49,759 bases of DNA from an uncultured Bacteroidales bacterium (GTDB lineage: Bacteria > Bacteroidota > Bacteroidia > Bacteroidales > FEN-979). Of this stretch, positions 25,262-34,564 are shown in pieces (position 1 is the stretch's first letter; every line of letters starts with the position of its first letter). The notes under the pieces were generated by a model. That model was not told the origin of the DNA, did not search any database, and saw only the letters and a program-made list of their open reading frames with translations. The DNA is taken from the NCBI GenBank assembly GCA_903903985.1, contig CAIVAT010000184.1, positions 1 through 49,759 on the forward strand. Reading direction: 5' to 3'. Both the position numbers and the translations under genes were made by a program.

Positions 25262-26812
25262 TCATTCTGATCCTTGAAAAAAAAAATCATCGTAGGCCCT
25301 TTCATATTCAAAAGCAAGGCTATAGTTGTACTGGCTATCTTTAAAAAGGGAAGTCTTTTTTGATGTCAGCAAACACTTGTACATCCGGCCATCTTCCACT
25401 TCATATATGTCAGCTGAGAGCATGAAATCACGCAGGTAATTCAGATATTCTTTGGTTAGCCAACCGGTACTGGCCTTGAAGCTTTGCGCCTCCTTGATCA
25501 TTGAATAACCGCCCGGGCTATTGAATGTAGTTTCGGTTTCATCGCTCATGAAGATCACTTTCTCCCGCTCGTGCTCAACAATGGTTTCAAAAACCCCGGT
25601 GCATCTCAGGGAATCATATGTTCCCCAGGAGTTCCGGAACCGGAAATACCTTACGTTTTCAGCATATTTTGCATCCAGGTTAAACTCCCGTATATCCGAA
25701 ACAGGATTGTCAGATTCATCTACCAGGTAAACCTCCCACTTGTAGACCTTGCCATCAAGATAATCGGCAAGTCCAAGCTGAGCATAACCAACGGTAAATT
25801 CAAAAACATGCCAGGGAAGCGGTGTAATTACCTGCCCGATATTTATTATTTCATCATCATCGGAACTGTACAGATGTGCCTTCAGCTGACATGTAGCATA
25901 GGATGGATCCTGGAATGCAAAGAACAGGCTATGGGTTTCAAACTTATCTGTGAGTTTTGATGGCGGTGACCAGGTTAGCCATTTCTTTTTAATGGCCGTG
26001 AGTGAAAAATAATCAGTCAGCGATTGATTGTTGGCAACCAGGTCTTCACGGTTCAGCCCACCGGCTATGGCATAGCAAAAAACGTTATCCGGATCACTGT
26101 AGGTACGTGGCAGGTACTCGCCGGAAACACGATCGCAAAATACTGTCCTGTATTTTAAGAAGTAGTCATTATAAAACGTAGTATTGTCCTGAAGCGAAAG
26201 GTTAAATCGAGGTGGCGGAGCCTGCAGCAGGCTGGCATAGATATACTCCTGAACTTCGAACCTCACGGCACCGGCAGCATCCAGGGGTTTATAATCTTCT
26301 CCAAGCTTTTCCGTTCCATTCTTCAGCACTTGCATAAGTACGCCTTCCACTGTTCCCGGAGTTGCCTCTGATCCTCCCGTAATCGTGGTAACAGTCACTC
26401 CGGTGATGGTGTTGGTCCCAATACTCCAGTCATAATCCGGAGATGCCGTTTTAGCAGTCAACACGATCTTCCCGCCCTCAGGGCTTTCGACTTCTTCAAC
26501 GGTGATATCATAGTGCTGCACCAGCTGAACATCGTTCATCAGATAGTTGTAGCAATGCTTGCACCATGCCAACACACTCCAGTTATCATCGGCCACAGGC
26601 AGATGATCTTTGGTAGTGGGATCTGTTTTGAGTGTGAAAGTCCTTTCTTCGCCTAAAAAAGTCACGGTCATGGCATGATCAGGCGTTGTGTCGATGGCAG
26701 AGAAAGCGATTTCGATAACTGACAACACACTGCCCAGGGATCCGTTTGATAAGGCATATCGCATCGGGTTACCGGCGAATGACATCAGGAATGGTTTCTT
26801 CGTTATTTCCAT
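25262..26812 (-). CDS. phage tail protein (distal tail/baseplate candidate)
   Basis: A 516-residue beta-rich protein with a Bacteroidota phage tail-type N-terminus (MEITKKPFLMSFAGNPMRYA) and no enzymatic motif. It follows the tape measure gene, the usual place for distal-tail and tail-tip proteins. Its ATG lies 4 nt after the -7 box of promoter P1, so its mRNA is predicted to be leaderless. Met10 or Met17 would be internal starts if a leader is required. Confidence 0.6.
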   Translation of the reverse strand: MEITKKPFLMSFAGNPMRYALSNGSLGSVLSVIEIAFSAIDTTPDHAMTVTFLGEERTFTLKTDPTTKDHLPVADDNWSVLAWCKHCYNYLMNDVQLVQHYDITVEEVESPEGGKIVLTAKTASPDYDWSIGTNTITGVTVTTITGGSEATPGTVEGVLMQVLKNGTEKLGEDYKPLDAAGAVRFEVQEYIYASLLQAPPPRFNLSLQDNTTFYNDYFLKYRTVFCDRVSGEYLPRTYSDPDNVFCYAIAGGLNREDLVANNQSLTDYFSLTAIKKKWLTWSPPSKLTDKFETHSLFFAFQDPSYATCQLKAHLYSSDDDEIINIGQVITPLPWHVFEFTVGYAQLGLADYLDGKVYKWEVYLVDESDNPVSDIREFNLDAKYAENVRYFRFRNSWGTYDSLRCTGVFETIVEHEREKVIFMSDETETTFNSPGGYSMIKEAQSFKASTGWLTKEYLNYLRDFMLSADIYEVEDGRMYKCLLTSKKTSLFKDSQYNYSLAFEYERAYDDFFFQGSE

Positions 26813-26816
26813 GTGG

Positions 26817-26852
26817 CAAACATATATAAGGCTGATTTTTTATTAAAGGACA
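26817..26852 (-). promoter_or_regulatory. phage promoter P1
   Basis: Minus strand TGTCCTTT (26852-26845), 20 nt, TATGTTTG (26824-26817); ATG begins 4 nt later at 26812. It lies directly after the tape measure stop. Confidence 0.75.
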
Positions 26853-26854
26853 GG

Positions 26855-29800
26855 TTACCTGGTCACGTTTGATTCTAACCGTGCAACGGTATCCATTGAA
26901 TCATGCAGGTTATCATAACCGATAATTGCTCCCAACGGTTTTTTTAACTGTTCGGTAAATTCCTTCATGGTTTGCAGGGCTTCCTGGTCAAGGTGGACAA
27001 TAGCAGGGCCACCGGATGCAGATCGTTGAGATGAAGCCTCCGGATATAGCCCGCTGGCCCGCTGTGGAACCCTGGCTTGGTTAATACCTTCAATGATATA
27101 GGGATAATTCATTTGAATATTTCGCGTGGTATAGGGATCGATCACGATCTCATTACCTGTTTCATTAACCAGCATCGGGTGCCCGGGGATCCCGGTGAAT
27201 GATTGTTGGTAAGGAATACCGTTATATGCCTTTCCATCTTGCTGCCCGATGACATTATATCGACCGGTTGCTGCTGCAGGAACCTTTTGGCCCAGGATAT
27301 AACCGATCTGAATTGCACCAAGGGCTGCAGTGATTATACTGAGCACGATCCCCACTCCGGGACCGGCGCTAAGCGCTGAAGCAACCGCAGTGGCGACACT
27401 GATCAAAGCATTGAACAAAGCAACTTCTTTGTTCCTTACAGCCTGATCATGCTCCATTTTCTTCTTTTTATTATCCAGGTCCTTGTCCATTTTATCGACC
27501 TGCGAATCATATTGCTTTTGAGTAATCAGTTTGGCATCGAGTTGCTTCTTTAAGTTTGCTTTCTTCTTGTTATTTGCATCTTCATCCTGCTTTAGCTGCT
27601 GGTTCTCGGCATCTGTTTGCATGGAAAAGATAGCAGTCAGACCATCGACAGCGCCTTTTGCCAGGGAGATAGCATCATCGGCTAATTTTTTGGCTGTCTC
27701 TTTGGAAAGTTGAAGCTGTTTTGCTGCAACTTCTTCGGATATCTGCTTTTTGATTTTCGCAGTTTTCTGCTCATCTCCCTGGTTTTCTTCCAGCAGTTTT
27801 TTGTACCTGGCATTGACCTCCATCTGAATCTTTTCTTTGCCAGTAGCAAGATCAGTATCAGACTTTAATTTCATACTCTTCAGGTCTTCCTCAAATTTTC
27901 CATCACCTGATTTGATTGCTTTATTAGTTTCTTCATTCCTGGCGATTTTAAGAGCATTCAGATCATTAGAAACCTGTATAATCGCCATTGATTTTTCAAC
28001 TTGTGCCTGCTTGATCTTATGTGCATCACCATTGGCAAGCAACAATTCCTGCTGATAACGATATTCAATCGCATCAAGGATTTCTTTTTGTAAATCATCA
28101 TACTTCTTATTAATCTCATATACCTCCCTATTGGTGATAGACATACGGGCAACACGCAAATTCTCATGGATCTGTGTGATCCTGTCTGCAAAATCCTTTT
28201 CCGCTTGTTCGAGAACCTGGTTTACCTGTTGTTTTTTTTGAACCTCAAGGTTATCAATTTCAGTATTTAATTGCGCCTTCTGTTCAGGTTTGAGCATTTT
28301 CAAATTATCACGCTCAGCCATAAACTCCTTGAGTTTTTTGATCTCAGCATCATACTTATCATTCACGGTTTTAATTTCCTGCTCAGTCTGGGAAAGTTTG
28401 TCCGCGAAGTTCATCTTCTCAATATCACGAGCAGATTCCATTATTCTATTGTAGTCATCCGTGAATTTCTGAAGTTGCTGCAATGAAGTTTCTCTGCTTT
28501 TAAGTTCTTTCGCAGCTGCGCGGGCATCTGTTTTTTCCTTTTGACTTGCACCCTGTACAGCTCCATCAGAAATGATCTTGTTCAATTCTTCAACCGTCAT
28601 TTTGGTAAAATCAAGGATTTTTTCAGGATCAGTATTTAAATCCCCACCAGTTTTTGCCGTAATCTGGGTTAATGTAATGCCAAGATCTTTGATCAATTGA
28701 TTTTTTGCCTGAAGCTGAACAATTACTTTAGCTTGTGCCGCAGTTTCTGCATCCAGGGCTATTTGATAAGATTCATTCCTGGGACCTTTATAAATCTGAT
28801 CAAGTTTATCCATCTTCTGCTTAAAAGTAAAATGAATATCATACAATACGTCTGATAGTTTTTTTGCCTGCGCCAATGTCTCAGCAGCATCTTTTTCATT
28901 TTGCTTTTTAGCCTTTTGTTGTAATGAGGTCAGATAATCTGTCATATTTTGCCTAATTTTATTCTCCAATTCCACTCGTGCCATCCTGGCTTTTGCAAGC
29001 GCATCATTGGCATTATCTACCTTCTCTGATTCTTTCTGAATTATAATGGTATTGACCATCTGATCATTGTAAGCAGCAAGGTTTGAAGTCAACTGTTGGT
29101 AGGAAATGTTTTCTGCATTCAATCCTTTTGTAACAGATGGTGCCAACGTTTCCAGTTCCTTATATAATTTGTTCCTTGCTTCGGCTGTCAGGTTCGCATC
29201 AGTAATTGAAGCGGCCAGATAATTAACCCGGTTCTGTTCTTCTTCCAGTTTTTTCGATACAGGTATTTCAATCCATTTTTTAAATGTATCAAGCATCGAA
29301 GTGGCATCTTTGATTATTCCACTGAACATACCTCCGGATCCAAGAACAAATTCACCTATTGTTCTCTGTAATGCCTTCCATGATTTACCCAAAAGGTTGA
29401 CCATACCGTCAACCGTTTTCATATCCCTTTCTGCAACCCCTGAATATTTTTTCTGGATGAGATCAATGGCTGCCCCATTATATAACTGTTCTTTTGAAAG
29501 GTCTTTAAAATCCTTGGAAAGCTTTCCAAGACCTTTTGAGAGTTTCCCTTCCATGGTGCCATCAAGTTGCTCAACAGCTTCCTGCAATGATCCACCGGTC
29601 ACAGCTGCAAGGTTAGTTGCTGCCTCTATTGTTTTTTTAATCTGATCAGGGGTTCGTTCCTGGATAGCAAGGAACTTTTCCGCCTGCTCTATTTCCATCC
29701 GGCTATAAAAGGTGCTGCCTGCTTTTTGTTTTGCTAAATTGATCAGGTCCTGTTGAACATCCTTCTGTCCGTTCAGTTCCATCAACAACACCTTTTCCGC

Positions 29801-30310
29801 ATCCCTCAACTCAATTGCCGACTTGATACCATCCTCGACATAATCCTTAACTGCTGAAGCAACCTTTTTGATTCCTGAAGAAGCCAATTCATAAATTCCT
29901 ATACCTCCTGCAATGCCAAACATATCACCAAGGATCCCCTTGGCAACTTTTCCTTTCCCGGAAAGCTCACTGATCCTGGCATTAATCTCATCAAGCGTTT
30001 GCTTGTACTTTGCATATTCAGGGGAATTGGCAGGGAGATTCTTCACAAGCATATTGAACTCCTGTTGTTTTTTTCGAAGTTCATTCAATGATAAGCCGGT
30101 CAATCCAATCGAATCCAGGATTGAATCCATCTGTGTTTTGATAGAACTCAGTCGCTTGGTTGCCTGGATCCATTCATCGGTACCCTCTTTCATCCCTTTC
30201 ATGGATTTCGTGATATTGCGGGCTTCGTCATCCAATACACGAAGTGATTTGCGTGCCTGATCATTATTGATAATGATTTCAAGCTGAAGGCGGTCAACTT
30301 TTAGACTCAT
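26855..30310 (-). CDS. tail tape measure protein
   Basis: A 1151-residue protein dominated by long coiled coils (about 30-130, 340-480, 580-960) around a hydrophobic region near 130-160 (GILGDMFGIAGGIGIYELAS) and a second hydrophobic Ala/Gly segment near 990-1040 (VATAVASALSAGPGVGIVLS). This is the architecture of siphophage tape measure proteins, whose length sets tail length. The ATG at 30310 (MSLKVDRLQ) is used; an upstream TTG start is less likely. It overlaps the upstream gene by 17 nt. Confidence 0.9.
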   Translation of the reverse strand: MSLKVDRLQLEIIINNDQARKSLRVLDDEARNITKSMKGMKEGTDEWIQATKRLSSIKTQMDSILDSIGLTGLSLNELRKKQQEFNMLVKNLPANSPEYAKYKQTLDEINARISELSGKGKVAKGILGDMFGIAGGIGIYELASSGIKKVASAVKDYVEDGIKSAIELRDAEKVLLMELNGQKDVQQDLINLAKQKAGSTFYSRMEIEQAEKFLAIQERTPDQIKKTIEAATNLAAVTGGSLQEAVEQLDGTMEGKLSKGLGKLSKDFKDLSKEQLYNGAAIDLIQKKYSGVAERDMKTVDGMVNLLGKSWKALQRTIGEFVLGSGGMFSGIIKDATSMLDTFKKWIEIPVSKKLEEEQNRVNYLAASITDANLTAEARNKLYKELETLAPSVTKGLNAENISYQQLTSNLAAYNDQMVNTIIIQKESEKVDNANDALAKARMARVELENKIRQNMTDYLTSLQQKAKKQNEKDAAETLAQAKKLSDVLYDIHFTFKQKMDKLDQIYKGPRNESYQIALDAETAAQAKVIVQLQAKNQLIKDLGITLTQITAKTGGDLNTDPEKILDFTKMTVEELNKIISDGAVQGASQKEKTDARAAAKELKSRETSLQQLQKFTDDYNRIMESARDIEKMNFADKLSQTEQEIKTVNDKYDAEIKKLKEFMAERDNLKMLKPEQKAQLNTEIDNLEVQKKQQVNQVLEQAEKDFADRITQIHENLRVARMSITNREVYEINKKYDDLQKEILDAIEYRYQQELLLANGDAHKIKQAQVEKSMAIIQVSNDLNALKIARNEETNKAIKSGDGKFEEDLKSMKLKSDTDLATGKEKIQMEVNARYKKLLEENQGDEQKTAKIKKQISEEVAAKQLQLSKETAKKLADDAISLAKGAVDGLTAIFSMQTDAENQQLKQDEDANNKKKANLKKQLDAKLITQKQYDSQVDKMDKDLDNKKKKMEHDQAVRNKEVALFNALISVATAVASALSAGPGVGIVLSIITAALGAIQIGYILGQKVPAAATGRYNVIGQQDGKAYNGIPYQQSFTGIPGHPMLVNETGNEIVIDPYTTRNIQMNYPYIIEGINQARVPQRASGLYPEASSQRSASGGPAIVHLDQEALQTMKEFTEQLKKPLGAIIGYDNLHDSMDTVARLESNVTR

Positions 30311-30749
30311 GGCGGATTTCAAGTATTTGTTTCAGCCGGTTCTTTTCTTCTTCCGAGAAATCGGTCGAAAGAACTGACAAAAGGTGATTAATTGATCCAT
30401 AAACTGTTTTCGCGTACCATCGGGTGTCCTTTTTCCTGGTACGTTTTCTATTTTCACGCATGCCCCACAGCATGACATTGGTATTTGGTTTGGAAAATAT
30501 CCTGGTGTTTTGTGATTTTTTGAACCAGTTTATTTCTATCGCACGCCCATAGGAGAAGAATGAAATAAGCAGTACCGGATCGATCCCATACTTACTTACT
30601 GAAAAATCGATTGAATTCAGCAGATCCTCGGATTTGATCAGGTCCTTGTTTTCAATTTGTTCCCGAAGCAGGTCACAAACACGCTCACCGTGCAATTCAA
30701 GAGTTCGCTCGATGAAGAGAAGTTCTATTTCACTATATTTTCCATCCAT
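30294..30749 (-). CDS. tail assembly-region protein
   Basis: A 151-residue acidic/basic helical protein (SEIELLFIERTLELHGERV; KNRLKQILEIRHESKS) of no recognised family. It immediately precedes and overlaps the tape measure gene, the position of tail assembly chaperones, so that role is inferred. No frameshift signal was seen at its end. Its ATG is exactly 4 nt after the -7 box of P3 and it is therefore predicted to be translated from a leaderless mRNA. Confidence 0.55.
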   Translation of the reverse strand: MDGKYSEIELLFIERTLELHGERVCDLLREQIENKDLIKSEDLLNSIDFSVSKYGIDPVLLISFFSYGRAIEINWFKKSQNTRIFSKPNTNVMLWGMRENRKRTRKKDTRWYAKTVYGSINHLLSVLSTDFSEEEKNRLKQILEIRHESKS

Positions 30750-30753
30750 TGCA

Positions 30754-30789
30754 CAATGATAAATAAGGCAGCAGGCGAATTAAAGGACA
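30754..30789 (-). promoter_or_regulatory. phage promoter P3
   Basis: Minus strand TGTCCTTT (30789-30782), 20 nt, TATCATTG (30761-30754); ATG follows after 4 nt at 30749. It abuts the terminator of the preceding unit. Confidence 0.7.
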
Positions 30790-30790
30790 T

Positions 30791-30816
30791 AAAAAAACCC
30801 GCTTGCAGGGGCGGGT
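30791..30816 (-). terminator. terminator of the fibre gene
   Basis: ACCCGC pairs with GCGGGT around an 8-nt loop and is followed by a seven-T run on the minus strand. Confidence 0.85.
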
Positions 30817-30835
30817 CCTTGGGTGGCAACCTTTG

Positions 30836-31414
30836 TTACGGAACGGTAGACACTTTGACAGTACCATTGGAAGAAATGTACAAACGGTACTTTGTACCCG
30901 CTCGATTATAAAGAACGATTCCGGTGGTATCCGTGGTTTCAAGATGCGTAACGGTGGCCGTGGTGGATCCCAGAGTGGTAATGGTAGCTGTAGTAGATCC
31001 CAGGGTAGTAATTGTGCCGGTGGTCCCGAGTACTTTGGTAAATGAACCGGTACCATTAATCTTAAACCATCCTTTATTAACCCTTCCGACAAGCAGGGCG
31101 CTGGTACTATCCATGGTCGTACCAATAGTGAACCAGTCGGCGTTGGCATAGAGTTTCCAAATTTCCATCGAATTGGAATTGTAAATGGCTATATAAGGAT
31201 CCCAATGATTTGGATATCCTATTAACCCAAGCGGTGTTTCTCCGGAGACAGACATGATAGATACTTTCGAGGTTGATGCATTGCCCCCGATACCAACTTT
31301 GTCGGTTGAAACCTTCAGGTGTATGTCACCCTGGTCTTTGATGAATGGATTCTGCGCCGTTGTCATCAATCCGGCTATCAGCAGGATTGTAAGCAATGTG
31401 ATGATCTTTTTCAT
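30836..31414 (-). CDS. exported fibre-like protein with internal tandem repeats
   Basis: A 192-residue protein with a signal peptide (MKKIITLLTILLIAGLMTTA), a KVGIGGNAST segment like that in the spike gene, and a low-complexity part where a TTLGSTTAT-type decapeptide is repeated. It is probably a fibre or fibre-tip component. It is a single-gene transcription unit with its own phage promoter (P2) and terminator, between the lysis cassette and the tail genes. As with the spike, a Sec signal on a putative virion protein is unusual. Confidence 0.6.
   Translation of the reverse strand: MKKIITLLTILLIAGLMTTAQNPFIKDQGDIHLKVSTDKVGIGGNASTSKVSIMSVSGETPLGLIGYPNHWDPYIAIYNSNSMEIWKLYANADWFTIGTTMDSTSALLVGRVNKGWFKINGTGSFTKVLGTTGTITTLGSTTATITTLGSTTATVTHLETTDTTGIVLYNRAGTKYRLYISSNGTVKVSTVP
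30948..31023 (-). repeat. 30-bp tandem repeat in fibre gene
   Basis: About 2.3 copies of a 30-bp unit (GTAAYGGTRGCYGTRGTRGA followed by TCCCAGRGTR on the plus strand) encode repeats of a TLGSTTAT-type decapeptide. Such repeats can expand or contract and so alter fibre length. Confidence 0.6.
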
Positions 31415-31449
31415 GATGTTTTAATTTTAGGGTTGAGAATTAATTTTGG

Positions 31450-31485
31450 CAAACATAAAATCGCAGCACCATTGTTTAAAGGACA
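31450..31485 (-). promoter_or_regulatory. phage promoter P2
   Basis: Minus strand TGTCCTTT (31485-31478), 20 nt, TATGTTTG (31457-31450). A normal 35-nt leader precedes the ATG at 31414. Confidence 0.75.
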
Positions 31486-31518
31486 TAAAAAAACCCCCGT
31501 CGGCTTGACAGGGGTTTT
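31486..31518 (-). terminator. terminator of the lysis/connector operon
   Basis: AACCCC and GGGGTT arms around a 13-nt loop are followed by a seven-T run on the minus strand. It lies 52 bp past the spanin stop codon. Confidence 0.75.
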
Positions 31519-31569
31519 GAATAAACGATATGTAGCAGATTTAAGGCCGACCGCTGCTAACGGCCACCC

Positions 31570-32109
31570 TTAAAACACTTTTAAACGCCAAAGAAGTACG
31601 GCCACTCCGGCCAGGATCAGTAGAATGATTATTGCAATGCACCACCCGGGAAGACCGGTCCTTTCAACGGTCTTATCCTTGAGCGCCTTATCCGTTTTTG
31701 AACTGAGCTGCTCATTGCGGGCGATGTTCGTGTTTCCCTGGTCTTTTTTTTGCTGGTCCTGTTGCTGAAACTCCGTTCGTTTTATTTGCCTGGTAAATTT
31801 TACAGGAACGGAGACTTTGATCATTGTATCCTTTTTACCGTTAGGAATATCAATCGTAATCCAAGCTTTGACAGTTGTATCACAATCTTCCGTGGTTACG
31901 GTTTCTGAAGTAGTCTTAGTACTGGTATTGGTTTCTGCCTGCGTGTTGGTTTTAGTCTCTTCAGCTGACTTGGCTTGTATCTCTTCCCTGGTTCGCTCCT
32001 GGTGGATCTGTTTGGTCGTGCTGCATGATTGCAGGATCAAAAAGAAAATGATTGCGGCAAACAATATGAGTTGCCAATCCTTTGGGAATACTCCGTTTGA
32101 TTCTTTCAT
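31570..32109 (-). CDS. candidate unimolecular spanin (u-spanin)
   Basis: A 179-residue protein. The start at 32109 overlaps the lysozyme stop (ATGA). The N-terminus is a lipoprotein signal (WQLILFAAIIFFLILQSC, Cys29). A hydrophilic, Gln/Lys/Thr-rich, coiled-coil-prone middle follows, and the C-terminus ends in one membrane helix (GWCIAIIILLILAGVAVLLW). An outer-membrane lipid anchor plus a C-terminal inner-membrane helix is the topology of T1-type u-spanins, which fuse the two membranes in the last step of Gram-negative lysis. Together with the adjacent lysozyme and holin it completes a lysis cassette. Sequence similarity to known spanins is not expected; the call rests on topology and context. 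Confidence 0.7.
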   Translation of the reverse strand: MKESNGVFPKDWQLILFAAIIFFLILQSCSTTKQIHQERTREEIQAKSAEETKTNTQAETNTSTKTTSETVTTEDCDTTVKAWITIDIPNGKKDTMIKVSVPVKFTRQIKRTEFQQQDQQKKDQGNTNIARNEQLSSKTDKALKDKTVERTGLPGWCIAIIILLILAGVAVLLWRLKVF

Positions 32110-32606
32110 TTTATATCGAATTTGAATTTCAATTCTCCATGAGTAAACAACCATGCTTCCGACATGCGCCGCCTGATCAGGCCGGGTTCCACTTTCCCCG
32201 CTGCCAAAATCCATCGGCCGAACTGTCTTTCAATGGATGGATCCTGAGGGTTTTTATTAATCACCTTGAGCAGGGTTGAATTTCTGAAAGCAAGTACGCC
32301 CAGGTTATAGGTAAAGCTCACCAGGGCATCGAACTGGTCCTGGCTGATGTCAGCAGTTACCGCATAGGCAACCGCGCTCTCAGCCGTTGCCAGGTCATGT
32401 GTGAGGTACTCATAAGCCTGCTGTTCTGTGATGACATCCCCGGGCATCACGCGCTCACCTCCAGAATACCGGGTGGTACCCATTCCGATGGTCCATTTTC
32501 CTGCAGGACATTTGTAAGCTTGCAGGAAGTTGCGGAAATTACCCGCACATTCAAACTCTTCGATCAGGGAAAGACAGTTTTTTGAAACCCGGGTGATTTT
32601 TGTCAT
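32106..32606 (-). CDS. phage lysozyme (GH24 endolysin)
   Basis: A 166-residue T4/lambdoid-type lysozyme (PF00959) cleaving the MurNAc-GlcNAc bond. Catalytic region: Glu19 in IEEFEC, Cys33 in AYKCPAGKWTIGMG at the position often held by Asp, and Thr39. The helical lobe DALVSFTYNLGVLAFRNST and GLIRRRMSEAWLF complete the fold. The spacing between Glu and Cys is about five residues longer than in T4 lysozyme. It has no signal peptide or SAR helix, so it needs the holin for release. Both ends overlap neighbours by ATGA. Confidence 0.92.
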   Translation of the reverse strand: MTKITRVSKNCLSLIEEFECAGNFRNFLQAYKCPAGKWTIGMGTTRYSGGERVMPGDVITEQQAYEYLTHDLATAESAVAYAVTADISQDQFDALVSFTYNLGVLAFRNSTLLKVINKNPQDPSIERQFGRWILAAGKVEPGLIRRRMSEAWLFTHGELKFKFDIK

Positions 32607-33151
32607 TTTTTGGCCTTTTTTTGACGTTTTACGGTATATTCTTCATCCGATTCGGTATGTTTTTGGAATTTACTGGTATATTCTTCATCCGGATCGGTGA
32701 TATCCTCGATTGTTTCCGTGCTTTTTTTCTTCAATAATTTTAAAATCCGTTTGAAAACAGGTTCATTTGTGATCCTGGTAATGTTCTCGAAAATGGATTT
32801 AAGCTCGACAAAACAGATAAAGCCGGCCGTGAGGCATGCAATGTTTGCCCAGGACAAATGAAATGTGTGTTCCATCATCCAGGCTACCATGACGGCAATG
32901 GTATACCAGAGGAATTTAAAAACTGTTTTGCGCAATTTATTGCTCTCGATCCTGCCACCTTCTTTAACAGATGCCCATATCCCAGAAACCGTATCCAGGG
33001 CAAGGAAAATGAGCATGACATGCACCATTTCGGCAATTGGCGTGAAATATGCAACGAACAGGATGGCCAATTTTGACCACAGCGAACTAATCGATATCGC
33101 ATAGATATTTTCTGGAAGCATAGGAGGCGGATATTGAATTGAGCGTGACAT
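32603..33151 (-). CDS. phage holin (holin 4/toxin secretion family)
   Basis: A 182-residue membrane protein with family signature FLALDTVSGIWASVKEGG then SNKLRKTVFKFLWYTIAVMV and a further helix SWANIACLTAGFICFVELKSI. It has three to four membrane segments and a charged C-terminal tail in which an EEYT-x-K-x-QK unit is duplicated. It would open the inner membrane to release the lysozyme. It is translationally coupled (ATGA) to the endolysin gene. Confidence 0.88.
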   Translation of the reverse strand: MSRSIQYPPPMLPENIYAISISSLWSKLAILFVAYFTPIAEMVHVMLIFLALDTVSGIWASVKEGGRIESNKLRKTVFKFLWYTIAVMVAWMMEHTFHLSWANIACLTAGFICFVELKSIFENITRITNEPVFKRILKLLKKKSTETIEDITDPDEEYTSKFQKHTESDEEYTVKRQKKAKK

Positions 33152-33161
33152 TTATAAATAT

Positions 33162-33656
33162 TTAAAAACCATTTGTTTTAATTCCAAAACTTAACGAGTA
33201 ACCATTGCAACCAAGGTAGTTCCGCTCCCTATCGACGTGCTGTTTCCCGCGAACTATTTGTTTCATCAAATCAGATGCAGCTCTGTATTTTTCATCCGAA
33301 TAATATTGATCACTGCCCTGACCGTTTTCAAGCTCAAGCATCATCGTCCTGACAGATTTCATGGTGTTTTGCGTTGACTCTCTTTCAAACATGATATCCC
33401 CGGAAGTTTCATCGCGGGGATCTATTTTCATAAGCACATATATTACACATGTATCAATATCCCCGTGATTGTCTTCATTGTCTGCAACCAAATCGGCAGA
33501 TGGAGTAACCACGACAAGGTAGGTATGCCTATCCTCAAAATCTTTAATTTTCTGGGATAGTTCAGACTCATCGTCAACCATGTGAACGCATTCAATGATA
33601 TCGATTTCTTCTGCGATATATTTCCAAAAATCCCTGTATTGACGAACTGGTATCAT
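33162..33656 (-). CDS. phage structural/connector protein of unknown type
   Basis: A 164-residue protein; the start at 33656 overlaps the previous stop (ATGA). It has alternating helices and strands (MIPVRQYRDFWKYIAEEID, YLVVVTPSADLVADNED, CVIYVLMKIDPRDE) and no known motif. Position between portal-side genes and the lysis cassette fits a tail-completion or tail-terminator role, which is inference. Confidence 0.5.
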   Translation of the reverse strand: MIPVRQYRDFWKYIAEEIDIIECVHMVDDESELSQKIKDFEDRHTYLVVVTPSADLVADNEDNHGDIDTCVIYVLMKIDPRDETSGDIMFERESTQNTMKSVRTMMLELENGQGSDQYYSDEKYRAASDLMKQIVRGKQHVDRERNYLGCNGYSLSFGIKTNGF

Positions 33657-34564
33657 GTTTTCTTGCTTTTTTCTTCCATTTCCTGCATTTGCATGACAAC
33701 TTGGTATAACCTGATCATGATATCCCACAAATTGGTATTGTCGGTTTGCTCGATATTCCCAAAAACCCCGGTCTCTGTCAAACTATAAAGCAACCCTACA
33801 AGTCCGACATCTGCCTTCGTGGAACCATCTTCTTCCTTCATGTACAGTTTTGAAAAATCAAGTTCGTTGCCATCAACCTTTGGTTTTCCGGTTTTTAAAT
33901 AATCTTCGCAGGCAGAAAAATAAATAAACACGGCATACCGGAGATGGTATGGAAACCGGGAAATTCTTATAACGCGGCGCAACAGATATATCGGATTGCT
34001 TTTCGCCTTGAATGGAATACGTTTTTCCCCGTCACTGCTGCCAAAATACTTCCTGATGCACCAAAGGATCTTTGTTGGGCGGTAAAGAACAGCCACCAAA
34101 TGATTAAGATCATCTTCCTTGTTTTCCTGGGCGAATGCTTTGAAAAATCCCCTGGCGGTGCGATATTCGCAATAGGTCAGATTTTCAAAACAGCTTTCAG
34201 GTCCATAATAATTAAGGATCCTTGGGACAAAATTCCTGACACTTTTCAGCATGAACTCCCTGACCGGTCTTCCCTCATTGTGATGCTCTTCAATAAAACA
34301 TTCCATCAATTCCGAAATCCTGGCAAGATTTGTTTCACAGGCAGCTTTCTTTTCCTGACTTTTAAAATGATATCTAAATCCGGTTCCGCGAATATCCAGG
34401 AGAATGTTCACGAGGATTATTTTGAATTGATCCTCATTGATCTTCCCTGAAATATATTGAAGCACATGAAACAAATATCTGACAAACTGCTTATTTGTCA
34501 TCTCGTCGATTTCGCTTGGAAGATCGATGATGATTTTTTTATCTGGTATTTCGATTTTGTGCAT
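33653..34564 (-). CDS. phage structural protein of unknown type
   Basis: A 303-residue, mainly helical protein (MHKIEIPDKKIIIDLPSEID; NKQFVRYLFHVLQYISGKI) without known motif. It overlaps the upstream gene by one base and the downstream gene by four, so it is part of a tightly coupled set. Bacteroidota phages often carry such a gene in this position. A specific role cannot be given. Confidence 0.5.
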   Translation of the reverse strand: MHKIEIPDKKIIIDLPSEIDEMTNKQFVRYLFHVLQYISGKINEDQFKIILVNILLDIRGTGFRYHFKSQEKKAACETNLARISELMECFIEEHHNEGRPVREFMLKSVRNFVPRILNYYGPESCFENLTYCEYRTARGFFKAFAQENKEDDLNHLVAVLYRPTKILWCIRKYFGSSDGEKRIPFKAKSNPIYLLRRVIRISRFPYHLRYAVFIYFSACEDYLKTGKPKVDGNELDFSKLYMKEEDGSTKADVGLVGLLYSLTETGVFGNIEQTDNTNLWDIMIRLYQVVMQMQEMEEKSKKT

